Assembly: GCA_030141605.1 (NCBI GenBank)
Contig: JAQGDQ010000003.1
Location: forward strand, 1,075,501-1,139,500
Origin: Tubiluchus corallicola
Taxonomy: Eukaryota; Priapulida; Priapulimorpha; Priapulimorphida; Tubiluchidae
Reading direction: 5' to 3'
Length of the DNA: 64,000 nucleotides
Each line of letters begins with the position of its first letter. The stretch's first letter is position 1. Below are positions 39,001-50,038 of this stretch, one piece after another. The position numbers and the translations under genes were made by a program. The notes beneath the pieces were generated by a model. It did no database searches. It was given only the letters and a program-made list of their open reading frames with translations, and was not told the DNA's origin.

Positions 39001-39802
39001 GCTTACTACTACGCTGACATATTTGCACTTATATATCATTATTAATAGATTTTCGTGTCATTATAGCCTTGAACAATTATTGTCTGTAGAACAATTGTCG
39101 CTTACGTTGTATATGGTTGACCGATATGCTGCCTTCTGTACGCAGTACACATTTCTTGTGTGTAATGTATGATGTGTACTTTTGCTTTGTACACGTGGGT
39201 TTTTAAATGGTAAATGAAAATTCTATCTACCTATCTGTCTGTCTGTCTGCCTGCACGTCCGACCGTCAACCCGCCCACATGTCCGTCTTTCCTTCCTTCC
39301 GTCCTCCATCCGTCCGTCAGTCCGTCCATCCATTCATTCATCTAACTATCTAGTATCAAAGAAAATCTGAAGTCTACCAGTCGAGAACCAGCTGAGGCAC
39401 TCGGGGTTATAAAATTAATTTTTATTACGTAACGGAACGGCCTTGCTGTATTGAACTGTTGATAACTTATGGTATAGGAACTGTAATAAATTTAATTACT
39501 TAGTAACCTACCGTGCTTGGTACAGACTAATATTATATACATCGTTAGCAAAAATTATTTTTTGGTGATATTGTAACTGTGTGAAATATTCAAATTAAAT
39601 AGCATCTTCTGTAATACTTATAACACTACAGTTCGTGTAAGCAGAATTTTCTACAAATAGGGTGTTCAGTAATGTTTAATAAAGTTAATATGCAATGGTT
39701 TCTCATTTATTATTTTTGTTGTAGATTTGGTGGGCGCATAGATTAGCCCTATGGCGTAAACAACAAGGATTACCAGCCAATGGACGTTCAGTAATGGATT
39801 AA
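36036..39802 (+). CDS. HOPX: HOPX-like homeodomain-only protein
   Basis: HOPX is a small nuclear cofactor with an atypical homeodomain that does not bind DNA. Two coding exons, 36036-36224 and 39725-39802, joined at phase 0, give 88 residues (human 73). The end (WWAHRLALWRKQQGLP, then RSVMD-stop) aligns without gaps to human WFKQRLAKWRRSEGLP and RSVTD-stop. The helix 1-2 part (DQEEKLEESFVKVKNP, LLLAMECGMNEES) aligns to DQVEILEYNFNKVDKHP and LIAAEAGLSEEE with one gap. The intron falls between homeodomain residues 46 and 47 (R|IW), the classic PRD-class position. Position 51, Asn in DNA-binding homeodomains, is His here and Gln in human HOPX. The start is the first ATG after an in-frame TAG near 36007. 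About 20 extra N-terminal residues precede the homeodomain. A candidate AATAAA is at 40170. The alternative is another divergent PRD-class gene. Confidence 0.86.
37490..37665 (+). repeat. Dispersed repeat family 'R1', copy B (truncated)
   Basis: Shares GATTCCGAGATG, CTAGCGAATGGCGAAATGC, GCGAAAAACAAATAGCGC and GTGAAATTA blocks, in order, with copies at 5920 and 60010. The 3' part is replaced by AT-rich sequence. Confidence 0.7.
39220..39355. repeat. Degenerate (TCTG)/(CCGT)/(CATT) tetranucleotide tract
   Basis: Successive blocks of CTAT/CTGT, CTGC, CCGT/CCTT and CATT units, about 135 bp, in the HOPX-like intron. It looks like a point-mutated compound microsatellite. Confidence 0.8.
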
Positions 39803-40927
39803 TGAACAGCAAACACTGAGTTGTACATAGAATTGTCGATGGAGATGCATGCTTGAGTTGGTTATTGCTTAAAGTCGTAATAATTATTATGTATAAAAGC
39901 GGAAAATTTATACTATTACAAATGAGTTAATCTGACGCCTATGAGCAAGTGGTTTGCAAGCTTGTTCATCGAACCTGCGCTAAATTTTCTTCTATTTTTG
40001 ATGTTAATTATCATTTTGTTCGACTGTCATTGTTTTTGGAAACCGTTTCGATAAGTATAGTCTATGTATGTAAGTCTAATAATTTTCAAAAATATTTTCA
40101 AACTGAGGTTTTACTTAATATTCTGTAAGTAGGTGGCGCCACAGCATCGCACCGCGCGCAATACCAGTTAATAAAATACTGTATCTGATTATAGCGTAAG
40201 GCAATAACCACATTTATAGCAGAAGATAATAGGAATAGTAATAAAAATAATGTTGACAAACGATACCTTTAAAGATCCCCTGTATAAAACTAGGCTTACT
40301 GGATGAACTGATACTGTAAATAGTAAAAAATGTTTGTTATGAATTATATTGTCATGCACCGCAGTTTAACTCGTTACAGCACTGTATGTTATAAAAATTA
40401 AACATAAAAATATTGCCGATAGAATAATTATGGTTCACAAAATACAACGTGAATAACACTAGAAGAGATAATGTTTGAAGATAGTAACTGTACTGCTATA
40501 TTTACAATGTAAATACGTGTAAGTGGTGAAAATTATAATAAAACTGACATTTTAGGTACAACTTTTCAAATCTCTGTGGGGTTCTGTCGCCGTTCGCTGT
40601 CGCACCAATTCCTTCCCAACTATTGTACACATTAAGCTAAAATATAACTGTAACACTAACATTCTGGGCATTTGCGGCTCGAGACGTTTCATTTCTCACA
40701 TTGTTGCAAATAAAAGACGAAGAGACGCAAGTGTTCAGGATACTTAAGAAAACTATTGTTGTTATTACTTTTACTAATACATTTGCCAAATTCATTTCAA
40801 ACAAGATAAATTTATGTGGCATAAATTTTTCGTCTGTAATAATGCTACTAGAACGCGCAATTTTCTTCACTACTTTTCCATTGTTTTTTAGGAGTTCAGA
40901 GATTTTTGCTGATGACGACGGGCATTG

Positions 40928-41735
40928 TTATAAGTTTAAGTGGAAAAGCTTTTGATAATCTGGGATAATCCCTGTGCTTAAATCGGAAAAACACTCAAAG
41001 AACGTGTGTCTCGGAAAAAGCTTAACCTTGAACATTTTGCTTAATAATCACTCAGCATTATTTGGCGAAGCACTATCGTGTGGAAAACGTAGTCAGCTGT
41101 CACGTACTCTTGGTATCCAATCGCCGTTTTTATCACTTAATTAGTGCAGACTAGCTGACGGCGGAGTTTGCAGCTTCGACGCCTTTGTGGTTTTTACATC
41201 TTAAAAAATAATAATTTGTCTAAAAGGAGTCCAGTTCATCCCAAGATGCTTTCTTGTTCCTCAGAAATAATGACAAGAAAACAGGTTAAATGCTGGAAAG
41301 GGAAGGTTCTTGGCACCTGCTTTCCCTCGGTGCCATGTTTCAAAGATAAACAATTAAAAAGACAACGTTAATGACCCGACGATTAAAATGTCACGCGTCA
41401 TTAAAACGCAAAATCTAAACTGGTGCTACTTTGTCTTTCAACGTGTATGAGGAACTTGTGTGATTGTATAAAATCATTTACCAAGTAATAAAATTGTATA
41501 CCGGCAAAATTAGGCCTACTATAGTTGCGTGATGTCAGTAACTGCAGCATATATAGAAATACCATCAGTAGCAGCAACAACAACATCACTATGATAATGT
41601 TTTTCATTGGCATCATATCAACTCAAAAATTCATAATAATAATATAATAATAATAATAATGATGATGACGGTGATGATGATGGTGATAATGATGATGATG
41701 ATGATGATGATGATAATAATAATAATAATAATAAT

Positions 41736-41778
<43 letters not shown>

Positions 41779-42313
41779 ATAATAATTAACAACACGAAGT
41801 TGACAACAATCAGCAGCGGCTTGCAGCAAACATCATCAGTGGAAGTGTATTGCCACACAATAACGATACTGCCATCATAATCATCACTAGTGACTATCGC
41901 CATAATTAGCAAAACTAACTTCAGCACGTACAGTAACAGCATATAGTAACGCTAATGACCTCTCTCTCCCATAACAACAAAAATAATTCAGTTATTCGCT
42001 CTTAAATTAAAAGTATTGTCCGAGCTCTGTATTCTGCAGTCAATATCGGCTCATAGAAATAGTTTGTTTATAGATATATTTCATGCACTGTTAAATTTAC
42101 GAAACAAAATAATTTTGAATAACAAAAAATAATATAGATTCATTACCAGACGAAACTTGTCTATGAATAATCAGATAGTAAATTGAAATTTTTGTCTTGC
42201 GTAATGGATACCTTTTTATGCGATAATAATTAAAATTGCGTACCATATCCTAATTTCTAGGATCAGGAATTTAATTTTTCCGATTTATCACCGTTTCCCA
42301 CTTAAGCTTATAA
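40928..42313. mobile_element. TIR element family 'T1', copy 1 (about 1.39 kb)
   Basis: The left end reads TTATAAGTTTAAGTGG, and the right end is its near-perfect inverted partner (CCACTTAAGCTTATAA). Just inside, GGGATAATC and GATTTATCACCG continue the inverted similarity. The body is collinear with copy 2 at 51662-52880: CTCGGAAAAAGCTT, TCACGTACTCTTG, GACTAGCTGACGG, GCCTTTGTGGTTTTT, AAATGCTGGAAAGG, TAGGCCTACTATAGTTGCG and ATATAGATTCATTAC blocks. It has no long open frame, so it is a non-autonomous DNA transposon by structure. An internal ATG/AAT/AAC microsatellite (41637-41776) is expanded here relative to copy 2. Confidence 0.8.
41637..41776. repeat. Compound (AAT)/(GAT)/(AAC) microsatellite inside T1 copy 1
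   Basis: AAT units, then imperfect GATGAT units, then AAT units, then about 13 AAC units. Copy 2 holds only a short AAC-rich remnant at the same place, so this grew after insertion or within the family. Confidence 0.9.
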
Positions 42314-42532
42314 CAGTCGTGTCACCATGACACGGGATTTTAAGGCACTGACTCATCGCTAATGACCCAAGATGTCATGCGATTCAGCTGTTATTACTGT
42401 AGTTTTAGCCGAGTTTTTATACCATCTTGATCTTCATCAGAGAACGTAATATCCGCTATGAGGAACGTTTAAGTGTTCTTGTTGCACTCAAATGTTTTTA
42501 GTAGGCAATGTTAATTAGGCAACGACTAGTAC

Positions 42533-42665
<133 letters not shown>

Positions 42666-45636
42666 TTGGAAGACATTTGCAAAATTGAAACAACTTAGAT
42701 TTTATCGCTTTATTGTTTTGGTTTTAAAAGAAAAGGGAAAACATGCGACTTGAAAATAGAAAAGCAGCAAACTAGCAGAGCCGCAATGTAGTCTGTTGGT
42801 TCGTAATAGCAAGGAGGTGACCAAGTTTGCAGGTTTAACCTACAATATTTAAATACGTAGACTGTAGTTCAAAAACTTACATATGTTATAAGTTTCTTGG
42901 TTGTATCACTATGATATTTGTCAGCCAGTGCACCTGCAGCTGCTAGAAGAAAAACACCAGGAATAGTGAATGGCTGAAACTTCATCTTGAATTATTTATA
43001 TACTTACACATTCAATTAAAAATTTCCAAAAAACTTTAAGAAGTCTTGGCGTTAGAAAATTGTTCATAGTTATTAATACCATCACTAAATGTGCTGGCAA
43101 AGTCAATACCCACTCCCCTGTGCGTGCCTCTGCAAATGAATATTAGTGGTCTTAAACTTAACTGCCAAAATTGTTTCCCATTACACACAAGTCATTTGCA
43201 TGTTTAGATGACTATGATTTAAATTTGTTAAAATTCAACTAGTTGTTTATTTTGCTAGTATATTTTTATGTCGCTTGACATTATTATAGCCTATAATATT
43301 TGTGCAACAATCGTGACTTTTCAAAAAGAAACAGTTGACATCTAGTGTTTAATTTTAACAAACCTAATTTTCTGGAAATTTCTCATAATTTCTCTCTGTA
43401 GAAACCCAAGAACAGACAACAATAAGATGATAATAATTTCTCCTGTCATTTTGCCTGTCTAACAAGATGTTGTACGTTGCAGTATTTTTGCAGGCTGAAT
43501 ATTGAAGACCTAATTTGTGACATGATATTTTTACATCATTGTATTTCACTGTCATTCGACAGCCAGAATTATTATTGTAATGAAGAGCAAATGACAGGAT
43601 AAGACAAGTACTTACTACTACTTTACAAAAAGTGACAAAAAGTTTTAACAAGAAAAATATTCCTGTGTTACATTGTTGAGTGCTGGAACACCAAATATCA
43701 CTCAACGAATTGAGAAACTAACACCTGTTATAAAAACGCCTTCGCGTTGAAAATGATCGACACATACAGGAGTTGTCGTAAATTTTAACAATAGCAAGTT
43801 AGAAAATCTTTCGCTGCCTTTTTTGGTACTCCTTCATTTAAATCTTCTGTATCTTTGGACAGTTCTAGGGGAATGACTTAAAATTTTTGCTGTTTGTGCA
43901 CAAAACGTGTGCAACGCCAGTGTGATAATGTTTAAGAAATTCTCTCGTTTTTTACTTATAATATCGTAGTCAAAACTTTGGCCCGTTTTTGTGCCACCTG
44001 ATATATTGCAAAAAAAGTTAAAACTCGGACACTACATCTCACGTCATCAAAATATTATGCTAGTCACTACGTAGTTATTTGACCACTACCAGTCAGACTA
44101 CTAGCTGAAATTTTGAGTAACGGTAGTGCAGTAATAGCTGCAGAAAATAGTCTTTGAAGTCGCTAACTCTAACGTCTTTAATGCGTTCATTCAGTCAAAA
44201 ATAAAAATAAATATATTGCAAGTCATTTTTTCTTTTACAGTAATTAAGCTACTATACAAAAGTAAAAAAAAAGCGTGGCACAGCAATGAATATTTAAGAC
44301 ACATATAAGCTTTGTTTCAGTAATTTGCTACACAATAGCTGATAGTTGTAAATTAAAAATTATCTTAAATAGCCGGAAATTAAAGTAATAACAGTAGGTT
44401 ATAGGTGATGGTAAGATGGTAAACCGATAGTTGAAAAAATTAGTCAGAATTAATGCCACAGCCCCACTAATATCAAAAAAGTGCACCCGTAGTGTTGATT
44501 TTAGATTTGCACCAGATTATCATTTTGCTGTGATAGCTCTCAGCTTCATCAAATCTAGGGCTAATTCAGCTGAACGAGATATAACAAGCTACTTGTCTGC
44601 TACGAGTATTTAAAACTGTCAACTTATTATATAGGTTTATGTCTTTATGAGCAGAAAAGTGAACGAACGACATGTAAATTAAATTAATTGAAAGACAAAC
44701 TCCTGAAGATCAGCAAAACTGTTACTACTACACAAAGGTTTCAGATTACCTGCTTAGGCTTCTGTCAACTTTAATTATAAGACGTGATCTTTACCAGACG
44801 AGTGACAATGAAAAGATATGATAAGTGTATTTTCACATGCAGCTCGAGAAACGTACCGCCATCTTGAAATGTTATGTCATCTTTATACAGATAGGCCTAA
44901 TTAGTTCCCGAATTTTACTGCAGCCTGCTAACAAAGTTTATGTTTTGCGTAGTGTTGGGTAAAATTAACTAAAATCTCTTTAAAACTTATCCTTCGTAAA
45001 GCTATTAAATTAATGAAAATGATTATATAGATGGTTTGTGGCGAGCTTGACCAGAGGTTGACCAGAAAGAGTTTCTATAAACGTTTCCGTCGGGTATATT
45101 CTTGTTGTCATTTATCATGCCTTTCAAAATCCGTTCTCAATGACGTCAGAAACATTGATATTTTTCAAATGCAATGAACTTTATAAAGTTCAAAATTTAA
45201 ATAAAGAAATCAGTATAATTGCTTTTTAAACTGTGTTAGCCTGGGAAAAATGGAGTAGCTGTTGTGTGTTTGCTCACAATGTGTTAATATTTTAATTTTT
45301 AATTAATTAAAACTGAAAGACTCGCGCTCGGATGGGTGCAATAAGGACCATCACAGAGGCACAGACTATTTTTTGTTAAATTTGTTCGCAAAATACAGCA
45401 CTCAAAAGCTAGGTTTACTGCTATTTTTGAATGATTGGATAGGATAGGTCCCTACCTAATTTTTGAAAGATAAAGAATGAAAAATCTTAACTACGTCCTG
45501 ATGTGTATACTTCCACAGGAGGAGAAATGGGGCCTAGTTTGAGGCGGCAATTAAACAAAATTGTACTAAGCTATTTTTTCGGCTGTCACCTATTCATTTG
45601 CTAACCAAACTTGGCGCTGTTTAGCTGATTGAGCAA

Positions 45637-46465
45637 TCAGTGACTAACGTCAAGGGTTGTGTCAAAACCAAAGGGTGTTGTAAAGCATGGTAAAGATACA
45701 ACTTCTCCCTTGACGTGCGACTTTAACAGACAAATATGTGCATTATAAACCCCATTGCCTAAAATCGCTCGTACCTTTTTCTTTTGCTTTGACCCGAATT
45801 TTCTACCTGGCATTGTGCCATCTGCATAATAACTTTTTCTGACGTATTTTACACAGAGGCTCAGACGTGGAATCTGCTCAGGACAGATACTACGATGATG
45901 TTTATTCGATCCACGGTATGCACAACTCCAAGTGGGTATGCAGGAACTAGTTGTGTGGAAAGTTGGCAAGCAACGCAAGCAATGGTCGGAAAAATGATCA
46001 TTAGCATTACAAAACACACATGTCCTATTAACAACTCGTGGGCTGTTAACTTAAACTTTGTTTTAGGTTTTACGGATGAATTAGTTGGAATACCTGCTAT
46101 TAGCACGCCCTCATGCTTCCGCACCTGGTTACGATGTTGTGGTTTAGGTCGCGATTCTGCCTTCGGCTGGGGTGTAGAACACTCGTCACCTCTTGTTTCC
46201 ATGGTGGTAACGTACTTCCGCAGTCTAGTAAAACAGTGAGGATACTCGATTCAGCAGAAGGGGCAGAAGAAACAGGTGTGACGTCAGGTGAAACAGGGAT
46301 TAAAACGTCATAAATGCTCGGAACAGATAAGGCTGTCCGTACATCTCCAGATGTACGTCTAAACTAGTAATTAATCGAGTAACTCAGTTCCCCAAGTTTC
46401 GTTTGACGATAATATTAGCTTGCTGTAATCAACATCATCATCATCATCATCACCATCACCACCAA

Positions 46466-46518
<53 letters not shown>

Positions 46519-46838
46519 GTACCATCACATGAGTTACATCACATGATTAACATCAGTAGCAAAAACAACTCATTAGCTGTATTAGATACAGCGTCAAGCT
46601 TTGACTGCAAATATTTCTTTGTAATATGAAACACTCAAGGAAGCAATGTGTTTATCTCTCGTTCTAGCAACTGTGGAGATTGTAGTTACCCTCGTCTGGA
46701 CCTGACGCCCCTACCGAAAACGAAAAAAGCAGTCACTGTATCCGTCGCCGTACTTGCAGTCACAACGGGTTGTGGACTAAGTTGTACACTTTTATCGTTT
46801 CCAGGCATCTCAGCTTTGCTTTGGAGACGTGTCTTAGG
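45637..46838 (-). pseudogene. Decayed BEL/Pao-type retrotransposon gag fragment
   Basis: On the minus strand, 46017-45900 encodes a CCHC zinc knuckle, C-x2-C-x4-H-x4-C (CVFCNANDHFSDHC). About 25 residues on comes a second knuckle-like motif followed by HHRSICPE, the arrangement seen in BEL/Pao gag. In the second motif the second Cys is Arg, so it is broken. A Pro/Lys-rich frame at 46202-45861 leads into the knuckles but in another frame, which implies a frameshift near 46020. A possible gag start (MPPKTRLQS) is at 46838, separated by an ATC microsatellite. No protease, reverse transcriptase or LTR was recognised. It is inactive. Confidence 0.6.
46428..46518. repeat. (ATC)n microsatellite
   Basis: ATC/ACC units, nearly perfect from 46465 to 46518, inside the gag relic. 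Confidence 0.95.
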
Positions 46839-47761
46839 CGGCATACAAGAGTCCCGCTTGTGAAAGAGTGACAAAAAATACAAGCAACAAGAAGCAAACT
46901 GTGTTGTAAATAAGTAATGTAAATAAATCTATCAGCAGGGAATAACGTAAATAGTACCTTGTTTGAATCAGGTATACAGTACAGTGGGTAAGAAAAAACC
47001 TGTTAATGTAAAAACGTGTGCTGGCAACGGCCAGGTAGGAAACGGAACCAAAAATTAGCTCAAAAGTTTGGAAGAATACATAAGAAAAAACATGCGAATA
47101 CCTTACCAAGATATTAGTGTACAAGAGCAAACTAAGTTGTAAAAAACACTTGGTTAACTAAACATGACAATGAATGTAAAAAAGAACTTTATAAATGTGC
47201 ATAATAAAAACAGCTTTGAACTGGTTACGTTTAGGTTAAGTTAAAAACGAGCAGTATCCTGATAAATTTTGAATCCAGTTCCACAGGGAACACAAAAACC
47301 CGTGCATAAACACTTACTGTCAAGGGTAACAAATTACGTTGCAGGTAGGATAATGAAAAACCACAGTTATTGTAAAAATTGACATCGTGTATCGAGGTAC
47401 GCCATACTGGCGCATTTTTCGACAGGTTTCATGATTTCAAATTTTTCTTTTGTTCTGTTATAAACAAGACCACAAAGAGATGAATGTTGAAAAACAAGAA
47501 AATAAAAATTATCACTATTCCAGCTCCCGGTAATTCACGCAGCACATTCACGTCACAGCGCAACGGGTAAGCTCCCTGCGCAGTAATATCCTAAGATGTG
47601 AGTAGGGAACTATAGAACTTCAGTAAAAGCTGACCTCTAAGTTACAGTAGATTCCTTTTCGTCTTAGACTACGCTTGCCGTTGCATGAAGTGAAAGCAAA
47701 AGAGACCATTTATAATGCTACAAGACCCTAATGATTTTGTGGTACAAGAAACTGAAGCAAG

Positions 47762-49450
47762 ATGAAGCTGTCGTCTTTTATACTGTTGAGTAGGTTATGC
47801 TTTTTGCAACACATTGTCAGAACTGTTACTGCAGATTCCAGAAAGGATCTCTATTTTCTGGGACTCATCCCGTTTGATGGGCCTTGGAAGGGTGGCGAAG
47901 CAGTTCTCACAGTTCTACAAATGGCCTTAGATCATATTAACGGCAACGATGACATCTTGCCTGATTATAAGCTGAATTTGCTGTGGAACGATACAAAAGT
48001 AAGTCATTACATTTATTCGTAATTTGTTTCCTCTTTTTTTTTAAAAAAAAGAACGTCTAATCTTTCTAATTCGGTAAGTTCAAGCACACAGGCTTCAAAA
48101 TGTTTACTTTAAATTGAAAACGAACAAATATATTTTACTACGGGCTGAATAAACAACAAAAGTTAAACAGTTAAAGAAAAACTGGATGGTTGTGTAAACA
48201 TGGCAGAATAAAGAATGTTCTAAAATGTTGAAAACTATAAAAGCTTTTTAGTCAAAGCTTAGGTTAATAATAATTACCTCGGATACTCAAATTTCGTTAA
48301 ACTTTCAAAGCTACGCGCGGCTCAGTGAATCTACTAAGATTGGCAACGGCGCCTTTTTGTCCCATTCCCGTGGCTGACGAATAGAAGAGGGTACTGTGAT
48401 AATCATGACCATGAACTGCAGTGTTAGTTTCTGACGTCATATGACGTAGAGCCCATTTTCGTGACATCACGCGTTTAAGCAGTAACACTTACGCAAACGT
48501 ATTTGACTCGCAAGGGAAGATGCCTACCATTGCACAAACTGTGGCTAGTTTCCGACGTAAGCAATAGCTGTGTTCGGTTGCCGTTAATTAACTTTCTAAG
48601 CTAATTATTCAATTATAAGAACAATTACTAACTTTTATAGGCAAGAAAAAAATGTATATTTTGGGCAATAAATTAAAATGAGATTGAGTCTGATCAATGT
48701 TCAGTTTTCCTTTAAAGTTAAACTTATTTTAAAAATGCTCGCCTAGACGGTAATCCATTCAGAACTGTTGTATTAGGCTTAGACGAATTTTCAGAAAAGT
48801 GGAACCCTGGAGGCGTTTTTTTATAACAGTGTACGGGCAATATAGCCCAGTCCTCTTCTGTTACCCTTAATTCAAAAATGGTTGCCGTTTTCCAAATGGC
48901 CGAAACGCAAAAGGAAATCATGCAATTATATAAACTGTTTCGCCTAAAGATTTTTTATAAAAGAAAAAACAAATTATTTTTATAAATTTGATCTTGCTGA
49001 ATCTAAAAAACTGATACTACACGTCAAAAAAAGCAAAGCGATTCAAGCAGATCAATAAGCAAAAAATAAAATCACGATAAAATGACAATTTTTGTGTTTA
49101 AATATAGGTTTTCAAGGTCAAGAATCCATACCTGATGCTTAGAATCACCTATGATTTCCCCTCAATTAGGATTTCATACGGCTACCAAGAATATTGCAGC
49201 TGCTTGTATAATGTATTAGCTACGTTCTAATGTTCTGCTAACATTAGGCTAACGTTTTAAGGCAAACGGAGTGATGATTTTAGCATTTGTATGTATAGGC
49301 TTTTTGGTCAAGGATTTAGGTAATACCAACATGGCCGCCATTTTTTGAAGATAACCGAAAAGATAGCTATCGCTAGCTAGCTTAAAAAAGCAATATGAAA
49401 TTGTGTCAGTATAAACGCCAATGGCTGTGTCCAGACTTGAACATTTACAC

Positions 49451-49485
<35 letters not shown>

Positions 49486-50006
49486 TGGAGAGAGAGAGAG
49501 AGAGAGAAGAAGGAAAAAATTGCCTGGTCCACGCGGCAAAAGTTTGACGCGGTAACACAACCATTTTTAGCTTTGAGAAACATTGTTAGAGCTGTTCAGC
49601 TGATTGAACTCAAGGCTGTGCTTGAACGTTTTGCTGCACTCCTGTATGACAAATTAGCATATTGGCGCCAGTTGATAAAGCAGGTAAAGACTTGTTCACA
49701 AGAAAGGGAAGGTCAGTGTCAGGCCATCCCCCAATATTCCCCTAACAGGCCGCACTGTCAGAATGCACCAGACGTGTGGTACATCGGGCAGGATGCTGTT
49801 AGGCCTGGCATTAATCATTGTCCAGCGTTGCCATCACCATTCGACTGGGACTGGAAGAGGTCCACTGACGTGACATGGAAACCACCCTGGACGCTGAGAC
49901 CTGAAGCTTGTCAACAACTTGTTAATTGTTGCTGCCTGAAAGCCAAAGAGTGCAGAGATGTCGGTTGATGGCGGTAATGTTGTTGTTGTTGCTGCTGTTA
50001 TTGTTG

Positions 50007-50038
<32 letters not shown>

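Larger units (their letters stand above)
36225..39724 (+). other. HOPX-like gene intron (3.5 kb)
   Basis: Donor GTTAGT at 36225 and acceptor TTGTTGTAG ending 39724. It contains dispersed repeat copy B (37490-37665) and a degenerate tetranucleotide tract (39220-39355). No other exon is seen. Confidence 0.75.

Noticed and set aside
41623-41942. Overlapping frames encoding poly-Ile, poly-Cys or poly-Thr
   Set aside because: Pure translation of microsatellite units inside T1 copy 1.
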